Assembly: GCA_007693335.1 (NCBI GenBank) | Contig: REDU01000137.1 | Location: 1-47,928 of the forward strand | DNA length: 47,928 nt | Reading direction: 5' to 3' | Origin: Ilumatobacter sp. | GTDB lineage: Bacteria > Actinomycetota > Acidimicrobiia > Acidimicrobiales > Ilumatobacteraceae | Shown here: positions 1-9,038 of the stretch, piece after piece | Layout: each line of letters begins with the position of its first letter | Position numbering within the stretch: position 1 is the first letter of the stretch | Program-made: the position numbers and the translations under genes | The notes under the pieces: generated by a model | What the model was told of the DNA's origin: nothing | The model's input: the letters and a program-made list of their open reading frames with translations, nothing else | Database searches by the model: none

Positions 1-32
1 CGACCGCCGACTGCCGACCGCGGCGGGTCAGG

Positions 33-602
33 TCAGGTCAAGGTGAGTCTCATGATGACTCGGGGGAAGCCGTCGAGGACCGAGTCCGTGTCGGAGACCC
101 TGGCGAAGCCTGCTCGCTCGAACAGCGCACGTGTGCCGACGTAGGCCATGGTGGTGTCGACTCTCTCCCCCTGGTTGTCGACCGGGTAGCCCTCGACTGC
201 CGGAGCGCCGCCGGCCTGTGCGAACTCGACGGCGCCGCGGAGCAGGTGGTGGGAGATCCCGGACTTTCGGTGACCGGGGCGCACCCGGAGACACCACACC
301 GACCACACGTCGACGTCGTCGACGCGGGGGATCGTCCGACTGCGGGCGAACGCCGTGTCGGACCGCGGCGCGACGGCCGCCCATCCGACCACCTCGCCGC
401 TGTCGTAGGCCAGCACGCCGGGCGGCGCCTGCTCCATCAGTCGCCTGACCTTTTCGCCTCGTGCTGGGCCGACGAGCGAGCGGTTCTCCTTCGACGAGAC
501 CCGATGGCTCAGGCACCAGCACACGTTCGCGTCCGGTCGCTTCGGGCCGACCATCGTGCGCACGTCCTCGAACACTGTCGCAGACCGAACCTCGATCACC
601 AC
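33..602 (-). CDS. GNAT-family N-acetyltransferase
   Basis: This 189-residue protein has the outline of a GNAT acyl-CoA-dependent N-acetyltransferase; the substrate cannot be read from sequence. The acetyl-CoA binding turn is visible as VRPGHRKSGIS (residues 107-117), followed by a helix HHLLRGAVEFAQ. Near the C-terminus an ALFERAGF segment matches the usual last GNAT helix and strand. A short Cys-containing stretch, NVCWCLSH (about 27-34), lies near the N-terminus. The start is a GTG at 602 directly followed by a second GTG, so the true start could be one codon later. The gene lies 25 bp downstream of the tRNA-Pro gene on the same strand and may be read through from it. The family is fairly certain, the role unknown. 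Confidence 0.8.
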   Translation of the reverse strand: MVIEVRSATVFEDVRTMVGPKRPDANVCWCLSHRVSSKENRSLVGPARGEKVRRLMEQAPPGVLAYDSGEVVGWAAVAPRSDTAFARSRTIPRVDDVDVWSVWCLRVRPGHRKSGISHHLLRGAVEFAQAGGAPAVEGYPVDNQGERVDTTMAYVGTRALFERAGFARVSDTDSVLDGFPRVIMRLTLT

Positions 603-627
603 GGAGTCGTACTACCACAGCGTGTGA

Positions 628-704
628 TGGTCGGGATGGGGAGATTCGAACTCCCGACCCCCTGCTCCCAAAGCAGGTGCGCTACCAGGCTGCGCCACAT
701 CCCG
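628..704 (-). tRNA. tRNA-Pro (anticodon UGG)
   Basis: Read on the minus strand, the sequence folds as a full cloverleaf. The 7-bp acceptor stem CGGGATG/CATCCCG is closed by an A discriminator and an encoded CCA (plus-strand 628-630). The D-arm contains GCGCAGCCTGGTAGCGC. The anticodon stem CCTGC/GCAGG encloses loop TTTGGGA with anticodon TGG, and the T-arm carries GTTCGAATC. Anticodon UGG decodes proline CCN codons. It is 77 nt long with CCA. Confidence 0.97.
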
Positions 705-752
705 TGGTCGAGATCGTACCGACGCCCGTGCCGTTCTCGCCGCAGGTATGAA

Positions 753-808
753 CCCGAACTGTCTGTGGGGATCGGGTGGATCTGCCGGATCGCCGCGGAC
801 AGTTGGGG
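753..808. repeat. Intergenic palindromic repeat, copy 1
   Basis: An imperfect palindrome of about 56 bp. The left arm starts CCCGAACTGTCTGTGG and the right arm is close to its reverse complement, CCGCGGACAGTTGGGG. The inner part pairs GGATCGG with CCGGATC-like bases. It begins 6 nt past the stop codon of the minus-strand gene at 815-1102 and precedes the tRNA-Pro gene. The same outer arms occur at 18427-18484 and 29869-29930. It may act as a transcription terminator or be a REP-like element; no T-run follows it. Confidence 0.85.
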
Positions 809-814
809 GTGGGG

Positions 815-1102
815 TCAACGGTTGGCGCGGGCGGCGGCCTTGGCGACGCGCTTCTTGGCGCGGCCGATCGGTTCGATCTGGCGACCGTCGAGGTCGCCCA
901 ACTCGATGCCGTTCTCGAACAGCACGCGGTACCGCTGCCAGTTGAAGCCGTTGGCGAGGAGCACCTTGCCATCGGTTCCCTCGGGCACGCCACCACGACC
1001 GCCACCGGGCAGATCGCTCGTGGCGCGGACCCGGTCGCCGATGCGGAGATCGATCTGATCGGTGTGTGGCACGGACAGGGAGTGCGGCTTCCAGAACTGC
1101 AT
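815..1102 (-). CDS. Small conserved-looking hypothetical protein
   Basis: A 95-residue protein that I do not recognise. The N-terminal half reads IDLRIGDRVRATSDLPGG and then KVLLANGFNWQRYRVLFENG, which resembles a small SH3-like beta barrel. It ends in a basic helix, RAKKRVAKAAARANR. The reading frame is open up to 1267, but that would overlap the trigger factor gene on the other strand, and the upstream part has arginine-rich, non-protein-like composition. The internal ATG at 1102 is therefore preferred. No strong ribosome binding site is visible. It is divergent from tig and ends just before palindromic repeat copy 1. Confidence 0.6.
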   Translation of the reverse strand: MQFWKPHSLSVPHTDQIDLRIGDRVRATSDLPGGGRGGVPEGTDGKVLLANGFNWQRYRVLFENGIELGDLDGRQIEPIGRAKKRVAKAAARANR

Positions 1103-1211
1103 CGCCGGACAGTCTGCCCGATCGGGGCGTCTCCGAGCACGTTCGGCGAGCGGACGGCCGGTCTGGGTCCCACCGGAGCTTCCACCTGGGTTTCGTTCGG
1201 TGGGCCACCGG

Positions 1212-1230
1212 TACACTCGCTGATCTGTGA
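1212..1230 (+). promoter_or_regulatory. tig promoter -10 with near-leaderless start
   Basis: TACACT at 1212-1217 fits the actinobacterial TANNNT -10 consensus and lies 9 nt before the GTG start codon at 1227. Transcription would begin about at the start codon. No Shine-Dalgarno sequence is present. Confidence 0.5.
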
Positions 1231-2639
1231 AGAGTTCGGTCGAACCCCTCGAGGGGAACAAAGTCAAGGTGTACGTCGAAGTCGAGGAGGCCGAGTTCGA
1301 TCACGACATCGATCGCGCCTTCAAGACCCTCGCGAAGGAGGTCAACCTGCCGGGCTTCCGGGCCGGCAAGGTGCCCCGCCGGGTACTCGAGGCCCGCATC
1401 GGTCTCGGACCCGCCCGCGAGCAGGCGCTGCGCGAGTCGGTGCCCGAGTACCTCTCGAAGGCGGTGCGCGAGCACGACGTCGATCTGATCGCCACCCCCG
1501 AGGTCGAGATCACCGGTGGGCAGGACGAGGGGCCGGTCGAGTTCGACGCCACGTGCGAGATCCGCCCCGAGATCACGGTGCCCGGATACGGCGGTCTGCG
1601 TATCGAGCTCCCGAGCGTCACCCCGGGTGACGACGAGATCGAGGAGGCCGTGCAGACCGAGCTGCGCCGTCACGGTGGGCTCGAGCCGCTCGACCGACCG
1701 GCCGAGACGGGTGACTTCGTGACGCTCGACCTCGCGGCCACCCGCGACGGCGAGGAGGTCACGGGCCTCAACACCGAGGACTGGTCGTACGAGATCGGTC
1801 AGGGGTGGGTGGCCGAGTCCTTCGACGACGAACTGATCGGTGCATCGCCAGGAGACGAGCTGACGTTCACCGCCACCCCGAAGGGCACCGAGGAACCAGC
1901 CGACTTCACCGTGAAGGTCACGGCCGTACAGAGCCTGACGGTGCCCGAGCTCACCGACGAGTGGGTCAGCGAGAACCTGGGCGAATTCGACACGGTCGAC
2001 GAGTGGCGCGCCGACATCGTCGAGCGGATGACCGAGGGCCGGCTCAACCAGGCCCGTAACCAGCTGGTGAGCAAGGTCACCGAGTCGCTCGCCGGTCTGG
2101 TCGACCTCGAGCCGCCCGAGTCGTTGGTGAACGCCGATCTCCAGCGCCGGGTCCAGAACACGGTGCAGCAGTTCCAGGCGCAGGGCATCGACCTCGAGGC
2201 GTGGCTGTCAGCCACCGGCCAGGACACCAACGCCTTCGTCGAGTCGTTGCGCGGTCAGTCCCACGAGGCCGTCAAGGTCGACCTGGCCCTGCGGGCCGTG
2301 GCCGTGGCCGAACAGCTCGAGGTCGAGCCCGACGAACTCGAGTCGGAGTACGTGCGCATCGCGATGCAGGTCGGTCAGAAGGCCAAGGACGTCCGCAAGG
2401 CGTACGAGCGCAACGACGCCGTGCCCGAGCTGATCTCCCAGCTCCGCAAGTCGAAGGCCCTCGACTGGTTGCTCCACCATGTCGAGATGGTCGATCCGAC
2501 CGGTGCCGTGCTCGACCGCGACACGGTGCTCGGCCACGACCACGATGACGACGATCACGATCACGCAGATGCCGACGATCAGGGCGACGATCCCGTCACC
2601 ATGAGCGAAGCCACCACGAACGAAGAGGACCCTTCATGA
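1227..2639 (+). CDS. tig: Trigger factor (ribosome-associated chaperone)
   Basis: Trigger factor binds the ribosome exit tunnel and shields nascent chains; it has peptidyl-prolyl isomerase activity. The N-terminal ribosome-binding domain carries the signature [20 protein letters not shown] (about residues 40-59). A central FKBP-like domain follows (about 150-240, with [17 protein letters not shown]), then the helical C-terminal chaperone domain. At 470 residues it is slightly long for the family. The extra length is an acidic, His-rich tail ([19 protein letters not shown]) that may bind metal or simply be disordered. The start is GTG at 1227, supported by the -10 at 1212. The stop overlaps the clpP start (ATGA), so the two are translationally coupled, the usual tig-clpP-clpX order. 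Confidence 0.97.
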   Translation: MKSSVEPLEGNKVKVYVEVEEAEFDHDIDRAFKTLAKEVNLPGFRAGKVPRRVLEARIGLGPAREQALRESVPEYLSKAVREHDVDLIATPEVEITGGQDEGPVEFDATCEIRPEITVPGYGGLRIELPSVTPGDDEIEEAVQTELRRHGGLEPLDRPAETGDFVTLDLAATRDGEEVTGLNTEDWSYEIGQGWVAESFDDELIGASPGDELTFTATPKGTEEPADFTVKVTAVQSLTVPELTDEWVSENLGEFDTVDEWRADIVERMTEGRLNQARNQLVSKVTESLAGLVDLEPPESLVNADLQRRVQNTVQQFQAQGIDLEAWLSATGQDTNAFVESLRGQSHEAVKVDLALRAVAVAEQLEVEPDELESEYVRIAMQVGQKAKDVRKAYERNDAVPELISQLRKSKALDWLLHHVEMVDPTGAVLDRDTVLGHDHDDDDHDHADADDQGDDPVTMSEATTNEEDPS

Positions 2640-3268
2640 ACCTCGATGCCGTCAACTACCTGGTGCCCAACGTCGTCGAGCAGACGAGTCGTGGTGAGCG
2701 TGCCTACGACCTCTACAGCCGGCTGCTGAAGGACAACATCATCTTCTTGCAGACCCCGATCGACGACCAGATCGCCAGCCTGTTGTGCGCGCAGTTGATC
2801 CACCTCGAGTCGGAGAACCCCGACAAGGACATCAACATCTACATCAACAGCCCCGGTGGCGACATCACGTCGCTGTTCGCGATCTACGACACGATGCAGT
2901 TCATCCGCAACGACATCGCCACGATCTGCCTCGGGCAGGCCGCATCGGCGGCCGCGGTGCTGCTGGCGGCGGGCACGAAGGGCAAGCGTCTGGCGTTGCC
3001 CCACAGCCGCATCCTGTTGCACCAGCCCTACGGTCAGGTCGGCTACGGACAGGTGACCGACCTCGAGCTGGCGGCCAAGGAGATCCTGCGGATGCGCGAC
3101 CTCCTCGAAGAGATCATGGCCCTCCACACCGGCCAGACTCGCGAGCGGATCCACGTCGACACCGACCGCGACTTCACGATGGAAGCGGAGGAGGCCCTCG
3201 AATATGGCATCATCGACACTGTGATCTCGTCGCGGACGGCCGTCGACCGCGACGGGCCCATCCGCTGA
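2636..3268 (+). CDS. clpP: ATP-dependent Clp protease proteolytic subunit ClpP
   Basis: ClpP forms the tetradecameric serine-protease chamber fed by ClpX or ClpC. The catalytic triad can be placed by alignment to E. coli: Ser104 in [10 protein letters not shown], His129 in ILLHQP, Asp179 in TDRDF. The conserved stretches YINSPGGDI and [11 protein letters not shown] are intact. At 210 residues it is full length. The ATG start at 2636 overlaps the tig stop by 4 nt. Many actinobacteria carry two adjacent clpP genes; only one is present here, so any second copy must lie elsewhere. Confidence 0.98.
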   Translation: MNLDAVNYLVPNVVEQTSRGERAYDLYSRLLKDNIIFLQTPIDDQIASLLCAQLIHLESENPDKDINIYINSPGGDITSLFAIYDTMQFIRNDIATICLGQAASAAAVLLAAGTKGKRLALPHSRILLHQPYGQVGYGQVTDLELAAKEILRMRDLLEEIMALHTGQTRERIHVDTDRDFTMEAEEALEYGIIDTVISSRTAVDRDGPIR

Positions 3269-3275
3269 CACGTAC

Positions 3276-3325
3276 GCAACGACCACACCAGCGACCACAT
3301 TCAACGACCACACCAGCGTCGAGAC
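3276..3325. repeat. Direct repeat in the clpP-clpX spacer
   Basis: The 17-base unit CAACGACCACACCAGCG occurs twice in the 79-bp spacer, about 29 bp apart, with a partial ACCACA in between. It is followed by a purine-rich AGAGAGGGGGG that serves as the clpX ribosome binding site. Its role is unknown; replication slippage is the simplest origin. Confidence 0.75.
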
Positions 3326-3347
3326 ACCAGAGAGGGGGGCGGCACCA

Positions 3348-4631
<1,284 letters not shown>

Positions 4632-4701
4632 CGGGTCCGATCTCCGATCCCCGCGGGCCGTCCGCGTCGCTTCCGGCCCCGACGACGGCATCCTGCTCCT
4701 G

Positions 4702-5991
4702 ATGGACTACGCCGCCGCCCTCGCGTACCTCGACGACCACGCGAGCTACGACGTCACCGGACGCATCGCGTCGCCGTCACTCGAGCCGATCACCCGGCTG
4801 GCCGCCACGATGGGAGACCCGCACCTGGCGGCACCCGTGATCCACGTGACGGGCACCAATGGCAAGGGATCGACGGTGCAGATGATCACCCGGCTCCTCA
4901 TGGCCCAGGGTCTGACGGTCGGCACCTACACGAGCCCTCACCTCGAACGGGTGAACGAGCGGATCTGCCGCGACGGCGAGCCCATCTCCGACGAGGAGTT
5001 CGCGGAGCAGATCGCGGCGGTCGCCGCCCTCGAGGGGATCACGGGTGTCCGCCCGAGCTACTTCGAGGCCGTCACCGCAGCGGCGTTCCGCTGGTTCGCC
5101 GACGTGGCGGTCGACGTGGCGGTGATCGAGGTGGGTCTGCTGGGTCGTTGGGACGCCACCAACATCGTGCGCTCCCAGGTGGCGGTGGTGACCAACATCG
5201 GGCTCGACCACACCGAGTTCGCCGGACCCACGCTGCTCGACATCGCACGCGAGAAGGCGGGCATCGTGAAGTCGGATTCTGCGCTCGTGCTCGGCGAGAC
5301 CTCACCGGAGTTGTTCGACGTGTTCCGTGACTCCGGGCCGGCCTCGATGCTGGTCCGCGACATCGACTTCGAGACCGTCGACAACACGTTGGCGGTCGGA
5401 GGTCGGCTGCTCGACCTGCGCACCCCCACCACGCTGTACCGCGATGTCTACCTCCCGTTGCACGGCGCCCACCAGGGCGACAACGCGGCGCTCGCGCTCG
5501 CGGCGGTCGAGACGTTCTTCGCCGCACCCCTCTCCGACGAGGTGGTCCGCGAAGGTCTCGGGGCGGTGTCGGCCCCCGGACGCTACGAAGTGGTGGGGGT
5601 GCAACCGCTCGTCATCATCGACGGGGCGCACAACCCGGCCGGCGCCGACACGTGCGCCCAGGTGTTCTTCGACGACTTCCACCCCGATGGTCGACGTCAC
5701 CTCGTCGTGGGGACCCTGCGCGATCCGGGGGCGATGCTCGCGGCCCTGCGCGCCGACGAGTTCGACGTCGTGGTGGCGTGCACGGCGCCCACGCCGCGCG
5801 GGGTGCCGGCGGTGCAGGTGGCCAAGGCAGCCCGCGAGTTGGGCTGTGGCGAGGTGCTGGTGGCCGACACCGTGGCCGAGGCCTGTCGGCTGACCCTCGA
5901 GCGCTGCGACGCCGACGACGCCGTGCTCGTCACCGGCTCTCTGTTCGTGGCGGGTGGTGCCCGACCCGTGCTGCGGCGTGCTCTGGACTGA
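4702..5991 (+). CDS. folC: Bifunctional folylpolyglutamate synthase / dihydrofolate synthase
   Basis: FolC adds glutamate to dihydropteroate and to tetrahydrofolates using ATP. The Mur-ligase-type P-loop HVTGTNGKGST is at about 48-58, followed by TSPHLERVNERI, which is typical of FolC. The ligase-domain motifs IGLDHTEF and REKAGIVK are present, as is IIDGAHNPAGA in the C-terminal domain. At 429 residues it has the usual length. The ATG at 4702 lies 70 bp after clpX; no clear ribosome binding site is seen. Its 3' end overlaps a possible minus-strand small ORF by 62 bp. Confidence 0.96.
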   Translation: MDYAAALAYLDDHASYDVTGRIASPSLEPITRLAATMGDPHLAAPVIHVTGTNGKGSTVQMITRLLMAQGLTVGTYTSPHLERVNERICRDGEPISDEEFAEQIAAVAALEGITGVRPSYFEAVTAAAFRWFADVAVDVAVIEVGLLGRWDATNIVRSQVAVVTNIGLDHTEFAGPTLLDIAREKAGIVKSDSALVLGETSPELFDVFRDSGPASMLVRDIDFETVDNTLAVGGRLLDLRTPTTLYRDVYLPLHGAHQGDNAALALAAVETFFAAPLSDEVVREGLGAVSAPGRYEVVGVQPLVIIDGAHNPAGADTCAQVFFDDFHPDGRRHLVVGTLRDPGAMLAALRADEFDVVVACTAPTPRGVPAVQVAKAARELGCGEVLVADTVAEACRLTLERCDADDAVLVTGSLFVAGGARPVLRRALD

Positions 5992-6232
5992 GGTGCCGCT
6001 CGGGTCCCGCCGTCGACGCCAGGTCGGTGTCCCGGTCGAAGCGCTGAGCCGCCTCCGAGCACACGCTGGCAGCAGCGACGAACGCGAGCACGCCGGCCAC
6101 GATGCCGAGCGCCCAGATCGCGAGCATCGGTCCGACGCCGGTGCTCTCCGTCGGGCCGTGTCCGAGCGTCGTCAACACGAGGGCGAGCACCGTCGTCGAT
6201 GCCGCCACGCTCGAGCGTTGTCGCAGGTTCAT
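5930..6232 (-). CDS. Possible small two-helix membrane protein
   Basis: This hypothetical 100-residue ORF would fill the otherwise empty 377-bp gap between folC and ndk (5992-6368). It shows two hydrophobic segments typical of membrane helices, SSVAASTTVLALVLTTLG and GPMLAIWALGIVAGVLAFVA, joined by a short polar loop, and a hydrophilic C-terminus rich in His and Arg. Starts are possible at 6277, 6238 (ATG) and 6232 (ATG); I chose the last because the first residues upstream look non-coding. It overlaps folC antisense by 62 bp. No homologue is recognised and no ribosome binding site is clear, so it may be spurious. Confidence 0.4.
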   Translation of the reverse strand: MNLRQRSSVAASTTVLALVLTTLGHGPTESTGVGPMLAIWALGIVAGVLAFVAAASVCSEAAQRFDRDTDLASTAGPERHLSPEHAAARVGHHPPRTESR

Positions 6233-6302
6233 GTTCATGCGCGTCCGCCCACACCTGATCATCGGTGGGGGAGGCATCGCGCTTGAGCGCGAGATCGCCA
6301 GG

Positions 6303-6339
6303 ACGAGGTCGCGAGGTCACGAGGTCACGAGGTCACGAG
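6303..6339. repeat. 8-bp tandem repeat upstream of ndk
   Basis: The octamer ACGAGGTC is repeated four times in a row (the second unit starts with G), followed by a partial fifth ACGAG. It ends 16 nt before the ndk -10 element, so it lies where a -35 element or an upstream regulator would bind. Confidence 0.85.
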
Positions 6340-6354
6340 CCGGTGAGCGAGCGG

Positions 6355-6371
6355 TAGCCTCGGCCACCATG
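6355..6371 (+). promoter_or_regulatory. ndk promoter -10, leaderless-type
   Basis: TAGCCT at 6355-6360 lies 8 nt before the ATG at 6369, and no Shine-Dalgarno is present. This supports the start at 6369 rather than the much longer open frame that extends back to 6102. Confidence 0.55.
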
Positions 6372-6779
6372 TCCGATCGCACTCTCGTCCTGTTGAAGCC
6401 CGATGCCGTCGAACGCGGCCTGATCGGCACGATCCTGTCGCGCTTCGAGGCCAAGAACCTCTCGATCGTGGCGATGGAGCTGCGCACGCTCGACGTCGAG
6501 CTGCTGGCACGTCACTACGAAGAGCACGTGGGCAAGGGTTTCTACGACGACCTCGTTGCGTTCATGTCGCGTGGCCCGGTGGTGGCGCTCGTGGTGGAGG
6601 GTCCCGAGGACACCTGGGAGGTGGTGCGCTCGATGATGGGTGCCACCAACCCTCGCTCGGCGGCGCCGGGTACCATCCGTGGTGACCTCGGTATCTTGTT
6701 CACCGAGAACCTGGTGCACGGCAGCGATTCGCTCGACTCCGCGACCCGCGAGATCGGGATCTTCTTCCCGAATCTGTAA
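6369..6779 (+). CDS. ndk: Nucleoside diphosphate kinase
   Basis: Ndk moves the gamma-phosphate of ATP onto other nucleoside diphosphates through a phosphohistidine. The 136-residue protein has the full family pattern: LVLLKPDAVERGLIG near the N-terminus, GPVVALVVEG, the ATNPRSAAPGTIRGD nucleotide loop, and the active-site His in NLVHGSDS. The frame is open upstream to 6102, but the first 89 residues of that version do not resemble Ndk. The ATG at 6369 with its -10 is the natural start. A stem-loop follows at 6789-6820. Confidence 0.97.
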   Translation: MSDRTLVLLKPDAVERGLIGTILSRFEAKNLSIVAMELRTLDVELLARHYEEHVGKGFYDDLVAFMSRGPVVALVVEGPEDTWEVVRSMMGATNPRSAAPGTIRGDLGILFTENLVHGSDSLDSATREIGIFFPNL

Positions 6780-6788
6780 CATTTCCTG

Positions 6789-6820
6789 GATGCGCGGCTC
6801 CACCTGCCTCGAGCCGCATC
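6789..6820 (+). terminator. Stem-loop between ndk and mreB
   Basis: The arms GATGC-gc-GGCTC and GAGCCGCATC form a 10-bp stem with a 2-nt bulge and a 10-nt loop, starting 9 nt after the ndk stop. There is no long T-run. It is a plausible weak terminator or a 5'-UTR structure of the mreB operon. Confidence 0.45.
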
Positions 6821-6844
6821 CCACGTTCTCGGAAAGGGGCCGTC

Positions 6845-7879
6845 ATGGCTCGCAACAATCCGCTCAGTCTGGGTCGTGATCTCGCGATCGATCTCGGCAC
6901 CGCCAACACGCTGATCTACGCCCGAGGCCTCGGCATCGTGCTGGACGAGCCCTCGGTGGTCGCGATCAACGTCAACGACGGTCGACCGGTCGCGGTCGGC
7001 CTCGAGGCCAAGCGGATGATGGGTCGCACCCCGAATCACATCAAGGCGATCCGGCCGCTGAAAGACGGCGTGATCGCCGACTTCGACGTGTGCGAGAAGA
7101 TGCTGCGCTACTTCATCCAGAAGGTGCACGCGAGCAAGTGGTCGAAGCCCCGGATGGTCATCTGCGTGCCGTCGGGCATCACCGGTGTCGAACAGCGTGC
7201 GGTGCAGGACGCCGCCGAGTACGCCGGCGCGCGCAAGCCCGTGCACATCATCGAAGAGCCGATGGCGGCGGCCATCGGGGCCGATCTGCCGGTGCACGAA
7301 CCCAGCGGGAACATGGTGGTCGACATCGGCGGCGGCACCACCGAGGTGGCCGTCATCTCCCTCGGAGGCATCGTGACCGCGCAGTCGGTGCGAGTGGCCG
7401 GCGACGAACTCGACGAGGCGATCCTGCAGTACGTCAAGAAGGAGTTCTCCCTCGCGATCGGCGATCGCACGGCCGAGGAGATCAAGATCCAGATGGGGTC
7501 GGCGTGGCCGATGGAGGAGGAGCTCACGGCCGACATCCGCGGTCGAGATCTCGTGAGCGGACTGCCGCGCACCATCCAACTCACGACCGAGCACGTACGA
7601 GAGGCGCTGGCCGAGCCGGTGGCCGCGATCATCGATGCGGTCAAGACCACGCTCGACAAGACCCCGCCGGAGCTCGCTGCCGACATCATGGAGGACGGCA
7701 TCATGATCACCGGCGGTGGTGCACTGCTCGGTGGACTCGACGAGCGGCTCGCTCACGAGACCGGGATGCCGATCCGGATCGCCCACGAACCCCTCTACAG
7801 CGTGGTGGTGGGGTCTGGTCGGGCGCTCGAGAACATCGATGCGATGCGGGGTCTGATGTCGCTCGGTGGCGACGACTGA
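6845..7879 (+). CDS. mreB: Rod-shape-determining protein MreB (bacterial actin)
   Basis: MreB polymerises under the cytoplasmic membrane and positions the elongasome. The actin-fold phosphate loops are clear: LAIDLGTANTLIYARG near the N-terminus (phosphate 1), VVDIGGGTTEVAVISLGG (phosphate 2), and ITGGGALLGGLDE in the adenosine motif. At 344 residues it has the normal length. The ATG at 6845 is preceded by GGAAAGGGG at a suitable distance, so unlike most first genes in this window it has a classical ribosome binding site. It leads the mreB-mreC-mreD-mrdA-rodA operon. Confidence 0.98.
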   Translation: MARNNPLSLGRDLAIDLGTANTLIYARGLGIVLDEPSVVAINVNDGRPVAVGLEAKRMMGRTPNHIKAIRPLKDGVIADFDVCEKMLRYFIQKVHASKWSKPRMVICVPSGITGVEQRAVQDAAEYAGARKPVHIIEEPMAAAIGADLPVHEPSGNMVVDIGGGTTEVAVISLGGIVTAQSVRVAGDELDEAILQYVKKEFSLAIGDRTAEEIKIQMGSAWPMEEELTADIRGRDLVSGLPRTIQLTTEHVREALAEPVAAIIDAVKTTLDKTPPELAADIMEDGIMITGGGALLGGLDERLAHETGMPIRIAHEPLYSVVVGSGRALENIDAMRGLMSLGGDD

Positions 7880-7894
7880 CCCGGGTCGTCCAAC

Positions 7895-9031
7895 ATGGCC
7901 AACTTCACGTTGGGTCGTCGCCGCATCATCGTGGTGCTGCTGCTCACCTCCGTGCTCCTCCTCACCCTCGACCTGCGGGGCAACGTCGTGTTCGACCGGG
8001 CGCGCGACGGCTTCGCGGTGGTGATGTCGCCGTTCGAGACGGCGGCTCAGGTGGTGACCCGTCCGGTGGTGAACGCGTGGCGTGCGGTCTCGGAGTACGA
8101 CGAGGTGGTCGAGGAGCTCCGCCGTCTGCAAGAGCAAGTCGACGCGCAGCGCGGCGCCGAGATCGCCGCGAGGAACGCGATCATCGAGAATCAGCGGTTG
8201 CTCGCGCTGAACGATCTCGAGTCGTTGGCCGATTTCCCGACCGTGACGGCGTCGATCATCGGTCTGACCCCGAGCAACATCGATCAGGTGGTCGAGATCG
8301 ATCGGGGCAGCCAGCAGGGCATCGAGGTGGGGATGCCGGTCGTGAACGAGGCCGGTCTGGTCGGCAAGGTGACCCAGGTCTTCCCGAACTCGAGCCTGGT
8401 GATGCTGGTGACCGATTCGCGCTACTTCGTGCGGGTGAAGGTGCTGTCAGAGGAGGTTCCCGTCCCCCCGACCACACCACCCGACACGGTGCCGAGCGGG
8501 CTCGAGGTGGGCGACGTGACCACCACGACCTCGACCACCACCACGACCACGACGGTGCCCGACACCTTCGACCCCGATGCCGGTGATCCCGAGAGCGATT
8601 CCGAGCCTGATCCCGACGCCGATCCCGACGCCGATCCGGGGGATCCCGACGCCGACGCGCCGGGAGGGCTGCTCGACGGTCTCGACGGTCTCGACGACGG
8701 CCCCGTGGCGGTCACCACGACCCTGCCGCCCGTGCGGGTCGAGCGTGAGACCGGTGCGCTCGCCGGCCAGGGCGGCAACCGACTGCCGCTCGTGACGTTC
8801 GTGTCGAGCAATCCGGTTCTCGGACAGATCTCCGTGGGTGACACGGTCGCCACCGCTGGTGGACGCGAGAGTCTCGCTCCACCCGACATCCCGGTCGGTG
8901 TCGTCCGCAACGTGATCAGCCGTCCCGGATCGTCGGGCACCGAACTCGAGGTCGAGCTGAGCGCGGATGTGTCGCGTCTGCAGTTCGTGCGGGTCGTGCT
9001 GTTCCGCCCGCTGTCGGAGGTCAGGGAGTGA
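7895..9031 (+). CDS. mreC: Rod-shape-determining protein MreC with a large acidic/Thr-rich insertion
   Basis: MreC is a membrane-anchored periplasmic-side scaffold that links MreB to PBP2 and RodA. It has a short basic N-terminus, one membrane helix (residues 11-27), a coiled coil (about 65-105), and the MreC beta-barrel domain. The barrel is interrupted at about 186-281 by some 95 residues of low complexity: a poly-Thr run (TTTTSTTTTTTT) and a DPDADPDADPGDPDADAP acidic stretch. Both sides of the insertion continue in MreC-like sequence (YFVRVKVL before it; GNRLPLVTFVSSN and GDTVATAG after it). The protein is 378 residues against about 280-300 for the family. The ATG lies 15 bp after mreB. 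Confidence 0.95.
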   Translation: MANFTLGRRRIIVVLLLTSVLLLTLDLRGNVVFDRARDGFAVVMSPFETAAQVVTRPVVNAWRAVSEYDEVVEELRRLQEQVDAQRGAEIAARNAIIENQRLLALNDLESLADFPTVTASIIGLTPSNIDQVVEIDRGSQQGIEVGMPVVNEAGLVGKVTQVFPNSSLVMLVTDSRYFVRVKVLSEEVPVPPTTPPDTVPSGLEVGDVTTTTSTTTTTTTVPDTFDPDAGDPESDSEPDPDADPDADPGDPDADAPGGLLDGLDGLDDGPVAVTTTLPPVRVERETGALAGQGGNRLPLVTFVSSNPVLGQISVGDTVATAGGRESLAPPDIPVGVVRNVISRPGSSGTELEVELSADVSRLQFVRVVLFRPLSEVRE

Positions 9032-9038
9032 TCGGGCC

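Noticed and set aside
26-40. GGTCA repeated three times at the end of the GNAT gene
   Set aside because: Three pentamers over a stop codon are too short to be more than slippage.
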